This document shows, piece after piece, positions 35,607 through 44,597 of a DNA stretch of 64,000 bases. Below the pieces are notes generated by a model that did no database searches, was not told where the DNA came from, and saw only the letters and a program-made list of their open reading frames with translations. Numbering within the stretch: the stretch's first letter is position 1; each line of letters starts with the position of its first letter. Origin of the DNA: an uncultured Arenicella sp. Its GTDB lineage: Bacteria > Pseudomonadota > Gammaproteobacteria > Arenicellales > Arenicellaceae. The stretch lies in assembly GCA_938045295.1 (NCBI GenBank), contig CALINO010000013.1:62001-126000 (forward strand). The letters run 5' to 3'. The translations under genes and the position numbers were made by a program.

Positions 35607-37495
35607 CAAAAATTCTTTTTAATGTGGCGTTTGCCATCGGTGTGTTGGCAATCATTTGGGTTGGCCGAATTTTTCTGGGCGACGACTCATTGGGTTTCTG
35701 GGTAACCTTACTCATTGGTGCGGTATACGTGCTGGGGGTGTGGGAGTTATTGCGTTATCGACGAGCCACAGTCAGTCTTGATACGTCGCTTTCGGAGTTA
35801 TCGGCGCCGCCGGCTGATTTCAAACAATGGGTGTCGACCTTAGAGCCGCGCTTTCAAGACATTGTGCGTTTGCGTATGGATGGTGCTCGCAACCCTCTGC
35901 CCGCACCGGTACTGACGCCGTATTTGGTTGGCTTGTTGGTTATGTTGGGCTTGTTAGGCACCTTTATTGGTATGGTTGATACCTTAAAAGGGGCCGTAGT
36001 GGCCTTGCAGGGCAGCAGTGAACTTGAAGCCATTCGCGCCGGCCTTGCTGCCCCGATTGAAGGTTTAGGCTTGGCGTTTGGTACTTCTATTGCCGGCGTG
36101 GCGGCCTCGGCCATGCTGGGGTTGTTGTCAACATTAAGCCGCCGAGAACGCATGCACGTGAGTCAGTTGCTAGATAACAAGTTGGCCAATGAACTGCATT
36201 CGTTTACCGCTAATCACCAACAACAAAGTGCCTTTTTGGCCATGCAGCAACAAGCGCAAGCGTTGCCAGAGTTGGTGCAAAAAATGGGTGACTTGGCCAA
36301 CAACCTTGAAGCCATGGGTGAGCGAGTCAACCAAGGCTTGCTGGCAAATCAAACCCAGTTTCAAGACACCGTCATACAGCAATATCAGGCGTTAAATGAG
36401 TCTGTGGACAGCACGCTTAAAACCAGCTTGTTGGAAAGTTCTCAATTGCTCAGTTCAAGCATTCAGCCCATGGCGCAAGAAACACTCGAACGGCTGAACG
36501 AGTCGGCCTTGAGCGCGCAGCAACAGATGGCGAAGCTCAACCAAGAGCAACTCGGTGTGATCAATGAATCTGTGCAGAGCAATAATGAATTGGTGCGTGA
36601 AGCACTCGATGCTGGCATAAATCAGCAGCGCCAATCAACCGATGCGCTATTGGCCAGTGTTAATGACGCGGTTAATAATACGGTCAGTGAATTGAAAACC
36701 AACAGCGCTGGCTTATTGGAAAGCCACGGTGTGGCGAATGAGCAGTTTTTGCAGGCTCAGCATGGCCAGGCTGAAGAGTTTGTGGGGCGCATTCGTGATG
36801 AATTGTCTCGCTTGCGAGAAGAGGAAAGCGAGCGTGCGAATACAGCGATTGAACGCTTGAGTGATTTACAGGCAACGGTCAGTAACCATTTACTGGCCTT
36901 AGGTCAGGGGCTTGAAGAACCAATGCAACGGCTGATTGAAACGGCGTCGCAAACGCCCAAGGCGGCGGCCGAAGTCATTGAAAAGTTACGTGGTGAAATC
37001 AGTAAAAATCTTGAACGCGACAATGACTTGTTAAGTGAGCGCACGCGTTTGATGACGCAATTAGAAAGCGTGTCTGAATCATTAGAGCAGAGTTCGAATA
37101 GCCAACGCGATGCCATTGATAGTTTGGTCAAAAGCTCGGCGGATACGCTCAGTAAAGTGGGCGAGCAGTTTGGCACAAGCCTGCAACAAGAGTCGTCTAA
37201 ATTGACCGGTGCGGTTGAGTACTTTGCCAGCAGCAGCGCTGAAATGGCCAGTTTGGGCGATGCCTTTAATGCGGCCGTGACGTTGTTTAGCGAATCAAAC
37301 AGCCAGTTGATTGAAAGCTTTACTCGCATTGAATCGACTCTAGAGCAATCTAATAGCCGCAGCGATGAACAGCTTGCTTATTACGTTGCTCAAGCGCGTG
37401 ACATCATTGACCATAGCCTGCTTGCGCACAAAGAAGTGATTGACACCTTGCGCGCTCAGCAGCGGGTGCAAGCGGTGGCTAAAGAGGTGAGTTAA
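35603..37495 (+). CDS. DUF802 protein, MotA/TolQ-like channel with a long cytoplasmic tail
   Basis: A 630-aa membrane protein. Four hydrophobic segments lie at about 3-21, 30-50, 103-125 and 150-177. The last two resemble the MotA/TolQ/ExbB core (LGLLGTFIGMVDTLKGAV and EGLGLAFGTSIAGVAASAMLGLLST). Residues about 180-620 are almost entirely polar and helical, with coiled-coil character (many Q, E, S, N), so a long cytoplasmic tail is expected. In MotA-type complexes these subunits form a pentamer around a dimer of the MotB-like subunit. The gene overlaps both neighbours (ATGA, TAATG). The family itself is uncharacterised. Confidence 0.8.
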   Translation: MTKILFNVAFAIGVLAIIWVGRIFLGDDSLGFWVTLLIGAVYVLGVWELLRYRRATVSLDTSLSELSAPPADFKQWVSTLEPRFQDIVRLRMDGARNPLPAPVLTPYLVGLLVMLGLLGTFIGMVDTLKGAVVALQGSSELEAIRAGLAAPIEGLGLAFGTSIAGVAASAMLGLLSTLSRRERMHVSQLLDNKLANELHSFTANHQQQSAFLAMQQQAQALPELVQKMGDLANNLEAMGERVNQGLLANQTQFQDTVIQQYQALNESVDSTLKTSLLESSQLLSSSIQPMAQETLERLNESALSAQQQMAKLNQEQLGVINESVQSNNELVREALDAGINQQRQSTDALLASVNDAVNNTVSELKTNSAGLLESHGVANEQFLQAQHGQAEEFVGRIRDELSRLREEESERANTAIERLSDLQATVSNHLLALGQGLEEPMQRLIETASQTPKAAAEVIEKLRGEISKNLERDNDLLSERTRLMTQLESVSESLEQSSNSQRDAIDSLVKSSADTLSKVGEQFGTSLQQESSKLTGAVEYFASSSAEMASLGDAFNAAVTLFSESNSQLIESFTRIESTLEQSNSRSDEQLAYYVAQARDIIDHSLLAHKEVIDTLRAQQRVQAVAKEVS

Positions 37496-38196
37496 TGCAC
37501 GAGTTAGACGATAACGCCTCGCACGCACCGCCAATTTGGGCCATCTTTGGCGACTTAATGTCGGGCTTGGTGGGCGTGTTTGTGCTGTTGCTGATTTGGG
37601 CTTTGGGGTTTCAATTGGAGTTGGCGCAATCACTGAAAGCGGAAACCGCCAAACGCCAGATTGAAGAGCAGCGCCGCATGGCATTAGAACAAGCATTGGC
37701 CGACCCTTTGCGTAATGGGCGCGTCACCTTAGAGAACGGCCGTATTGCGATCAGTGGCAGCGTATTATTCGCGGTTAATTCCGCGCAACTGCAACAAGAG
37801 GGGCGAACATTATTGAGCAGTTTAGTGAGCCCATTGAAAGTGTTCTTAGGCGAGCGCGAGCAAATGTTGATGGTCAGTGGTTTTACCGACAATAAACCCA
37901 TTCGTGGTGATAATCGCAGTTTTTCAGATAACTGGGATTTGTCGGCGCAACGCGCCCTTACGGTTACACGAGTGTTGATTGAAGAGGGCATGCCAGCGGA
38001 CATGGTTTTTGCCGCTGCCTTTGGCGAGCAAAGCCCGGTGGCGAGTAATGACAGCTCACAAGGGCGCGCGAAGAACCGGCGAGTGGAAATGGCGCCGGTG
38101 CCTAAAAACACTCAAAACGAAAAGAAACCAGCTAAAAAAGCAGAGTTTACCGGCTCGAAGATAAACAACGTTGAGTTGAGTGGTGATGAGTCCTGA
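37495..38196 (+). CDS. OmpA-family MotB/ZorB-like protein
   Basis: A 233-aa membrane protein. A single helix (about residues 14-35, WAIFGDLMSGLVGVFVLLLIW) starts with Asp20, in the position of the proton-carrying Asp of MotB. A coiled coil follows (residues about 38-66), then a peptidoglycan-binding OmpA domain (about 75-205) with VLFAVNSAQL, GFTDN, DLSAQRALTVTRVL and KNRRVEM. A basic tail ends the protein. It is the predicted partner of the DUF802 protein. The coupling TAATG upstream and the 11-bp overlap downstream fit fixed stoichiometry. Confidence 0.85.
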   Translation: MHELDDNASHAPPIWAIFGDLMSGLVGVFVLLLIWALGFQLELAQSLKAETAKRQIEEQRRMALEQALADPLRNGRVTLENGRIAISGSVLFAVNSAQLQQEGRTLLSSLVSPLKVFLGEREQMLMVSGFTDNKPIRGDNRSFSDNWDLSAQRALTVTRVLIEEGMPADMVFAAAFGEQSPVASNDSSQGRAKNRRVEMAPVPKNTQNEKKPAKKAEFTGSKINNVELSGDES

Positions 38197-38953
38197 ATTA
38201 GTGGCAATATCGGCAAAGCTGAACGCGGATTATGTGGGCAATTTTGACCCCGTGCGGTTCGCTTTTATTCAGAGTTTAATCAGTAAATTAAGCGACTCGA
38301 GTCACACTGCTAACCGCCATTTACTGGAAAAGGCTTGTACTCACGCGCAACAATATTTGGACGACTTGCAAGCGCATCAAGCGTTGGTAAGCCCGCTGTT
38401 AGAGAAGATTGAAAGCAAGGCGTCAGCACGTTTTGATCATGCTCAACGTTTATTCCAGCAAAATCAGTTTAAGCCGCTTGAGCGTTTGTATGAATTGCTG
38501 TGCATTCAGCAAGTGCGAGATAAGAATTTGGCGGTGTTGAGTGACTTTAATCGCCAAATTAGTCAAGAACCTGAGCCAGAGCAGGGCGATGCCGCGCCGT
38601 TGTCATTAGACGAAGTGCTGTATCAGCAAGAAGAGCAAGCGCGCACGGCCGCCGGGTACACGCCGCCGGTTAAAAATGATGGCCGGGGCGATCAGCTGGA
38701 ACTGCAGTCGGTACGCATTTTTCGCGAGTCAATGAAATACTTTGGTATCGACCGAGTGATTGAGCGGGCGCTCAGCGAATGCCCAGCAAACCCGGGGCCG
38801 CATAACCCGCATATGCTGGCAATCAAGTCACTCACGTTGATGAATGATCTGTCGCCTCAATATTTGCGGCGTATGGCCAATTACTTGGAAACCATGATTT
38901 GGTTAGAAAAAAACGCAGGGAAGTTAAACAGTACTCAAGTGAATGGCGTTTAA
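38186..38953 (+). CDS. DUF2894 family protein, last gene of the stator-like operon
   Basis: A 255-aa soluble helical protein. Conserved pieces include FAFIQSLISKL, LYELLCIQQVRDKNL and a C-terminal RIFRESMKYFGIDRVIERALSECPANPGPHNPHMLAIKSL, which matches the DUF2894 outline. No signal peptide or membrane helix is present. ATG 38186 is preferred to GTG 38180, though both lie inside the OmpA-family gene. Its fixed place behind DUF3348, DUF802 and OmpA suggests a shared complex. Biochemical function unknown. Confidence 0.75.
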   Translation: MSPELVAISAKLNADYVGNFDPVRFAFIQSLISKLSDSSHTANRHLLEKACTHAQQYLDDLQAHQALVSPLLEKIESKASARFDHAQRLFQQNQFKPLERLYELLCIQQVRDKNLAVLSDFNRQISQEPEPEQGDAAPLSLDEVLYQQEEQARTAAGYTPPVKNDGRGDQLELQSVRIFRESMKYFGIDRVIERALSECPANPGPHNPHMLAIKSLTLMNDLSPQYLRRMANYLETMIWLEKNAGKLNSTQVNGV

Positions 38954-38962
38954 CTAGTGGGG

Positions 38963-40705
38963 TTAACTTAACTCAGCCGCGTTCATTGCCTCTAACTGCT
39001 CTCGAGCTTTTATCGGGGTGCTGGCTTTGATTACTCGATTGCCTAACTTTTTCACTTGCTGGGTGTCGGTGGCCAATATTTTTTCTTTTACGTCCAACAC
39101 ATAGTTCGCGTCCATACTGAAGTTGCGTAAGCCGAGCGCTAACAAGATGCGCGTGTAACGCACATTGCCAGCCATTTCGCCGCACAAGGACACCGGAATA
39201 TTTGCCCGTTCACCGGCTTTGATAACTTGGCTAATAAGTTTTAGAACCGCCGGGTGAATGGGGTCGTATAAATAGTTAACCGCGTCATCCACGCGGTCGA
39301 TGGCTAAAGTGTATTGAATTAAATCATTAGTGCCGATCGACAAGAAGTCTAACTTTTTGGCCAGCACATCGGCCATGATGGCCGCGGCGGGCACTTCAAT
39401 CATGCCGCCGACTTTGATGCGCGAATCAAAGTCGATGTTCTTTGCTTTGAGTTCCGCTTTGGTTTGTTTGATTAAGTTGAGTACTTGATCTATTTCATCC
39501 ACATTGCTGATCATTGGAATCATGATCGACACTTTGCCGAATGCCGATGCTCTTAATATGGCACGCAGTTGAGGTTTGAATACTTCTACGTGATTCAGGC
39601 ACAGTCGAACAGCGCGTAAGCCTAAGGGCGACTCGCTGGACTTTTTGTTTGGGTAGTTGAAATCTAACCGTTTATCCCCGCCAATATCTAAGGTGCGTAT
39701 CACCACGGGGCCGTCTATCGACGACACAATTTTTTTATAGGCACGAAACTGTTCAGCTTCAGTCGGTGCTTTGTCGCGATTCATAAACAAGTATTCTGTG
39801 CGGTATAAGCCAATGCCCGCGGCATTGGACTTTTTAACCGCACTGATTTCTTTTGCTGTTTCCACGTTTGCCAGCAATTGAATGCGCTCGCCGTCTAAGG
39901 TTTTGCTCAGCCGGCGAGTGAGGGTTGCTAAGTGTTTTTCGCGTTGGCGAATTTTGCTTAAACGCTGCTTGTATTCTTTGAGTACGCGCTCGGTTGGGTT
40001 TACTAAAACAGTGCCACGCATGCCGTCGACCACCAACAGGTCATCGTCGGTAATGTACTTAGTGGCACCGTGCAAACCGACTACGGCGGGCATTTTTAAG
40101 CTGCGCGCGACAATCGCGGTGTGTGATATTTGCGAGCCTAAGTCAGTAACAAAAGAGACAATTTTTTGCTCTTTCACAAACATGGTTTCAGCCGGAGTTA
40201 AATCTCTGCTGACAACAATCTTGCCTTTCAAATCGTCATCATTGAGCTCATCAAGGCTGTGCGAAACAATGCTCATTAAGCTGCGCAACAAGCGGTTGGT
40301 GACGTGTTCTACGTCGGTCTTTTTAGCCCGTAAATAGGCGTCTTGCATTTGCTCAAAGACTTTAACCAAATTAGCCGATTGTTGAGTTAGTGCGTGTTCG
40401 GCATTCACCCTGTCAGAGCGAATGATCTTAATAGATTCATCGATTAACAGCGGATCGCTCAGCATGAGCATATGTGCTTCAATAAAGGCGCCACTTTCTT
40501 TAGGCGCGCTTTTTGGCAGACTGGTAAGCAGTGTCTGATACTTGGCTTTGGTGTTTTTTACCGCGTTGTGTAAGCGTTCAATTTCGGCATCAATGTCGGC
40601 TTTTTTGATTGGGTAGTGCGGTGTTTGTATATCGCTTTGGCGCAATACATAGGCTTGCCCGATTGCAATGCCTCTACCAATACCTGACCCAAATAAGCTT
40701 AACAT
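38963..40705 (-). CDS. Phosphotransferase system enzyme I
   Basis: A 580-aa cytosolic enzyme that passes phosphate from phosphoenolpyruvate to HPr. The phospho-His site is in GSQISHTAIVARSLKMPAVVG, the PEP-binding pieces are IRTLDIGGDKRLDF and the catalytic Cys-containing VSLCGEMAGN, with SIGTNDLIQYTLAIDR between them. It has no N-terminal GAF domain, unlike E. coli PtsP, so it is more like PtsI in build (E. coli EI 575 aa). ATG 40705 has AGGAG eight bases before it. No sugar permease is seen nearby, so it probably feeds the regulatory PTS. Confidence 0.93.
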   Translation of the reverse strand: MLSLFGSGIGRGIAIGQAYVLRQSDIQTPHYPIKKADIDAEIERLHNAVKNTKAKYQTLLTSLPKSAPKESGAFIEAHMLMLSDPLLIDESIKIIRSDRVNAEHALTQQSANLVKVFEQMQDAYLRAKKTDVEHVTNRLLRSLMSIVSHSLDELNDDDLKGKIVVSRDLTPAETMFVKEQKIVSFVTDLGSQISHTAIVARSLKMPAVVGLHGATKYITDDDLLVVDGMRGTVLVNPTERVLKEYKQRLSKIRQREKHLATLTRRLSKTLDGERIQLLANVETAKEISAVKKSNAAGIGLYRTEYLFMNRDKAPTEAEQFRAYKKIVSSIDGPVVIRTLDIGGDKRLDFNYPNKKSSESPLGLRAVRLCLNHVEVFKPQLRAILRASAFGKVSIMIPMISNVDEIDQVLNLIKQTKAELKAKNIDFDSRIKVGGMIEVPAAAIMADVLAKKLDFLSIGTNDLIQYTLAIDRVDDAVNYLYDPIHPAVLKLISQVIKAGERANIPVSLCGEMAGNVRYTRILLALGLRNFSMDANYVLDVKEKILATDTQQVKKLGNRVIKASTPIKAREQLEAMNAAELS

Positions 40706-40709
40706 TCGA

Positions 40710-40979
40710 TCACTCCTGTTCGTCGAAATAATTATTGATGAGATTGGCGATTGCCTCCATGGCTTCGGCTTCATCTTCACCGCTGGTGCGAACAGTCACA
40801 TTACTGCCTATCGAGGCGGCCAGCATCATCACTTGCATAATGCTTTTAGCATCGGCGTTTTGGCCGCCAAACTCTATTTCAACACGGCTTGCGTAAGCGC
40901 TGGCGGTATTCACCAGTTTGGCCGATGCTCTGGCGTGTAAGCCTAGTTTATTGATGATTTCGAGTTGTTGTTCTTGCAC
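40710..40979 (-). CDS. HPr-family phosphocarrier protein
   Basis: An 89-aa phosphocarrier of the PTS. His in GLHARASAKLV takes phosphate from enzyme I, and a Ser is kept in AKSIMQVMMLA at the position of HPr Ser46. The acidic C-terminus (EDEAEAMEAIANLI) is as in NPr/HPr proteins. It ends 4 bp before the enzyme I start and follows rapZ by 20 bp, so these genes are one unit. Likely targets are the PtsN protein of the same cluster. Confidence 0.92.
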   Translation of the reverse strand: MQEQQLEIINKLGLHARASAKLVNTASAYASRVEIEFGGQNADAKSIMQVMMLAASIGSNVTVRTSGEDEAEAMEAIANLINNYFDEQE

Positions 40980-40999
40980 GTTAATTTTTTAGCGCACTC

Positions 41000-41866
41000 T
41001 TATAACCGTAGCTCGCGGTGCCGAGCTAAGGTATGAATGCTGTTGTCAGTTTTAAAATGGTTTTTCAGGCGCTCAGTTAAATAAACCGAGCGGTGTTGGC
41101 CACCCGTGCAGCCAATACCAACCGTAATGTAGTTTCTGTTGTCATTCACGAAGTGTGGCAGCCATGTTTCAATGAATTGTTTGATGTCATTAAACATTTG
41201 GTTGCATAAGGCTTGGTCGCCGAGAAAGTCGATCACTGGCTGATCTAACCCGGTTTGCGGTTTTAATTCAGCGTGCCAATGCGGGTTGGGTAAGCAGCGC
41301 ACATCAAACACATAATCGGCGTCTGTGGGGCCACCGTACTTGAAGCCAAACGATTGAAATAATAACGTTAGGTCTTTTTCACTCGCCAATGCGGTTTCAT
41401 CACGAATGGTTTTGCGTAATTCGTGCGGTGTGGTGTCTGAGGTGTCTATTTCTCTGTTGGCGATGTTTTGCAGGTGTTCCAACAGTGCGCGTTCTTTATG
41501 AATGGCTTCGCGCAGTGAGGTGTTCTCATCGCTTAACGGGTGCTTACGGCGAGTCTCGCTGTAGCGTTTGAGTAATGTTTCGTCGTTGGCATCAAGAAAG
41601 ATGATGCGGGTTTCAACATTGAATGCTTTCAAGCTCTCGAAGCTCGACTCTATATCGCCAACAATGTCTTGATTGCGCGAGTCTATGCTAAAAGCACAAT
41701 TGTGTTCTTTGGTGTTATTGCCCAGTACTCGGGCGGCCATTTCCGGCACTAATGAGGCCGGCAGGTTGTCGATGCAATAAAAGCCTAAATCTTCCAGCAC
41801 CTGCAGGGCAATGGTTTTCCCTGAGCCAGATGTTCCGCTAACAATGAAAAACTTAGGCATGCTCAT
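41000..41866 (-). CDS. rapZ: RNase adapter protein RapZ
   Basis: A 288-aa protein with an N-terminal P-loop (SGTSGSGKTIALQVLEDLGFYCIDNLPASL) and the C-terminal GIGCTGGQHRSVYLTERL, both hallmarks of the RapZ/YvcJ family. In E. coli RapZ senses glucosamine-6-phosphate and guides RNase E to the sRNA GlmZ, setting GlmS levels. ATG 41866 (MSMPKFF) is used; an upstream TTG at 41887 would overlap ptsN. It is 10 bp downstream of ptsN, as in E. coli. Confidence 0.94.
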   Translation of the reverse strand: MSMPKFFIVSGTSGSGKTIALQVLEDLGFYCIDNLPASLVPEMAARVLGNNTKEHNCAFSIDSRNQDIVGDIESSFESLKAFNVETRIIFLDANDETLLKRYSETRRKHPLSDENTSLREAIHKERALLEHLQNIANREIDTSDTTPHELRKTIRDETALASEKDLTLLFQSFGFKYGGPTDADYVFDVRCLPNPHWHAELKPQTGLDQPVIDFLGDQALCNQMFNDIKQFIETWLPHFVNDNRNYITVGIGCTGGQHRSVYLTERLKNHFKTDNSIHTLARHRELRL

Positions 41867-41876
41867 GATTAGGTAT

Positions 41877-42350
41877 TCACTCCGCAACCCATTGGTCGAT
41901 CAAGTCGATGATTGCCGCGGGGCTGCTGGCTTGGGCTATGGCTTCTTTGTGAGCTTGATTTGACATCAGTTTTGCAATGTCGGCCAACAGATTGAGGTGT
42001 TCTTGGTTGGCCTCTTTGGGTACTAATAAACCGAAAGCCACGTCAACCGGTTGACGGTCTAAGCTGTCGTAGTCAACCGCCTCTTCGAGCGTGATAATGG
42101 CGACCACGGCATGGTCAATAAAGTCACAGCGAGAGTGCGGAATAGCAACGCCATTGCCAATGCCTGTGTTGCCGAGCTTTTCGCGTTCAAGCAGTAAATG
42201 GTAGATGTCTTTTTCTTTGACATCGTCACCTAGCCCTTGGGCTAACAGACCCGCCATGTTTTCCAATAGACGTTTCCGGCTACTAATAAGGCTTTGCACT
42301 TCAATTCTTTCGGTGCTTAAGCTGGTTACTAAAAAATTTGTTGTTTTCAT
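41877..42350 (-). CDS. ptsN: PTS IIA-Ntr nitrogen regulatory protein
   Basis: A 157-aa cytosolic EIIA protein that receives phosphate from the NPr/HPr chain and regulates potassium uptake, nitrogen and other functions. The phosphorylated His is in GNGVAIPHSRCDFIDH. EREKLGNTGIGNGVAIPH and DVAFGLLVPKEANQEHLNLLA are conserved. Start M (42350) is preferred since the upstream in-frame TTG is poorly supported. It is located between hpf and rapZ, as in the E. coli rpoN operon. Confidence 0.93.
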   Translation of the reverse strand: MKTTNFLVTSLSTERIEVQSLISSRKRLLENMAGLLAQGLGDDVKEKDIYHLLLEREKLGNTGIGNGVAIPHSRCDFIDHAVVAIITLEEAVDYDSLDRQPVDVAFGLLVPKEANQEHLNLLADIAKLMSNQAHKEAIAQASSPAAIIDLIDQWVAE

Positions 42351-42472
42351 TTCACTAAAAAATCCACCATTACTGTGGTGGTGAGTATTCAATATGGCTA
42401 CTCGCCTAGGTAACGGTGGATTATAGGTTTTATTTACTGGCCATGACTGCGCATGGCTGATCGAACGTAATA

Positions 42473-42817
42473 CTACGACTCGCTAATTTCATTAACAAAG
42501 ACTTGATCCTTTAATGCACCCCCGGCTCGGTGATGATCGGTAATCTTTTCTTTGTGTTTGCGAACTTGAGAGTCGAGTTTATCAGTTAAATCATCAATTG
42601 TGGCGTACATATTCTCTGAATCAGCATGCGCGTGCATGGTGACGCCTTTGGCGTTAATGGTGGCTTCCGCCTTGTGATGAATTTTTTCCACGTGTAAGAC
42701 TACATCAATGCTGTTCACATGATCGAAATGTCGTTCGATGCGTTGCATTTTTTCCCCGATGTAGTGCTTCATTGAGTCGGTTAAATCGATTTGATGTCCA
42801 GAAATCGTTAACTGCAT
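42473..42817 (-). CDS. hpf: Ribosome hibernation-promoting factor
   Basis: A 114-aa protein of the HPF/YfiA (sigma-54 modulation) family that binds the 30S subunit and drives ribosomes into inactive forms in stationary phase. MQLTISGHQIDLTDSMKHYIGEKM, with VVLHVEKIHHKAEATINAKG, is the family core. The length is that of short HPF, slightly longer than E. coli HPF (95 aa). It is located 106 bp downstream of rpoN, its usual neighbour. Confidence 0.93.
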   Translation of the reverse strand: MQLTISGHQIDLTDSMKHYIGEKMQRIERHFDHVNSIDVVLHVEKIHHKAEATINAKGVTMHAHADSENMYATIDDLTDKLDSQVRKHKEKITDHHRAGGALKDQVFVNEISES

Positions 42818-42923
42818 AGGTAGGTTGCTCCTGTTATGGCATTGCGCCGTTACGTATACACATCGTGTGTTGAGCAGACAAGCATACTGAAGTGGCGTGC
42901 GAATAATGTATGCGCACCTCGCT

Positions 42924-44432
42924 TTAGCTTACCAGCGATTTTCGTTGGCTGGATGGGGCTATTTGCATGCTCTCGCGGTATTTAGCCACGGTTCGTCTGG
43001 CAACGATGTGCCCTTGTTGTTCCAGTTCTTTAGCAATTTTATTATCGCTGAGCGGTTTTGCTTTGGGTTCAGCGTCGATCATCTTTTTAATCAGTGATCG
43101 AATCGCTGTTGAGCTGGATGACGCGCCGTCGGTATTGTTGATGGCGCTAGAAAAAAAGTATTTAAGTTCAAACACTCCGCGTGGCGAATGCAGATACTTA
43201 CCGGCCGTTGCTCGCGAAATGGTTGATTCATGCATCTCTATTGCATTGGCAACATCATGCAACACCATGGGTTGCATTGCCGCTTCTCCTTTTTCAAAAA
43301 AGCCTTGCTGTCGTTCTACTATGGTCTGAGCCACTAAAAGCAAGGTGTCATAGCGACTCATTAAGCCTTTAATAAAATCTTTGGCTTGCGCTAAATTATG
43401 CTGAATATAGTCATTACTTTGCTGGTCCAGCTTGGTCGATGACGTTAGCAATTTTGAATATGTGTCGTTAATTCTCAGTTTGTGGTAGTTGGTTGGGTTA
43501 ATGTGTGCGGCCCATACAGTGCCGACTTTCTTTACTATAACATCTGGTGAGATATAGTTTTCATTGTCTGGGCTGAATTGAGACGCCACCCTTGGGTTTA
43601 GCGAAGTAATAAGCGCCAGTGCATCAGACAATTGTGCCTCGGAAACCCCCAGCACTTTCTTTAGTTTACTCAAATTGTGCGCGCCAACCAAATCTAAATG
43701 TTGTTCAACAATGGTTTGCGCGAGGGTTAAGCCGTGAGTATTGGGTGAGTATTGCGCTAATAATAACGCTAAACGCTCTTGTAAATTTGTTGCGCCTACG
43801 CCAATTGGGTCTAAGGTTTTAATCAGGCTAAGAACCGCATTGACTTCATCGACTTCAATTTTGCTCAAGTCCGAGTCGACCTTCTCGTTAGCGATCGCGG
43901 CAATGTCTTGCAGATCAACTTTTAGGTAACCGTCATCATCCAAGCAATGCAAAATGGAGATGGCTATGTGTTGGTCTTGTTCTGAGAGAGTGGTCATTTT
44001 GACTTGCCACTCAAGGTGTTCAAATAAAGACTCTTGCTTTGCCACAAATTGCGCAAGCTCGGTGTCGCCCATATTGGCATTTGCGGTAATACTCAGAGCA
44101 TTGCTGCGCTGAGTTTCAAACGCTTCTTCCCAGTTTGATGATATGTCTTGTTCCGGTGCTAGCGTGTCTGTGCGCTCCATTTCAGCGCTTGGGTCAGAGG
44201 CTTCAGCGATGGGTTGAGGAATGTTGTTGTCCAGGGCTGGGCTTACCGTATTGATGGCCTCTTGATCAATGCTCTCAGTTTCCGCGCGTTCGAGCAATGG
44301 GTTGTCATCCAGCGCTTGCTGAATTTCTAACTCAAGATCTAAAGAAGGAAGCTGAAGCAAACGCAAAGACTGCTTCAATTGAGGGGTTAGCGTCAGCTGT
44401 TGCGACAGTTTTAAATGCAGGGTTTGCTTCAT
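42924..44432 (-). CDS. rpoN: RNA polymerase sigma-54 factor
   Basis: A 502-aa alternative sigma factor. N-terminal activator-interaction region I (LHLKLSQQLTLTPQLKQSLRLLQ), an acidic region II (about residues 50-110), the core-binding domain (about 120-300), and a C-terminal RpoN box (VARRTVAKYRE, about 475-485) are all visible. RpoN needs AAA+ activators and recognises -24/-12 promoters. ATG 44432 is used; upstream TTG is disfavoured. It lies 165 bp after lptB on the same strand. Confidence 0.97.
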   Translation of the reverse strand: MKQTLHLKLSQQLTLTPQLKQSLRLLQLPSLDLELEIQQALDDNPLLERAETESIDQEAINTVSPALDNNIPQPIAEASDPSAEMERTDTLAPEQDISSNWEEAFETQRSNALSITANANMGDTELAQFVAKQESLFEHLEWQVKMTTLSEQDQHIAISILHCLDDDGYLKVDLQDIAAIANEKVDSDLSKIEVDEVNAVLSLIKTLDPIGVGATNLQERLALLLAQYSPNTHGLTLAQTIVEQHLDLVGAHNLSKLKKVLGVSEAQLSDALALITSLNPRVASQFSPDNENYISPDVIVKKVGTVWAAHINPTNYHKLRINDTYSKLLTSSTKLDQQSNDYIQHNLAQAKDFIKGLMSRYDTLLLVAQTIVERQQGFFEKGEAAMQPMVLHDVANAIEMHESTISRATAGKYLHSPRGVFELKYFFSSAINNTDGASSSSTAIRSLIKKMIDAEPKAKPLSDNKIAKELEQQGHIVARRTVAKYRESMQIAPSSQRKSLVS

Positions 44433-44597
44433 GCGCAATAATATTGATGGCCGCTATTGTTTAATAAAGGTGCAACACGGCAAATCAAGTTATACAAAAA
44501 CACACTCATGCAATTATTCTATGCCTAAGGCTGTGATTTTGCCATCGTATTTTATTAATCAATGGCGTGTTTTGCGCTGTGTGCGTGGTGTTTTTGC

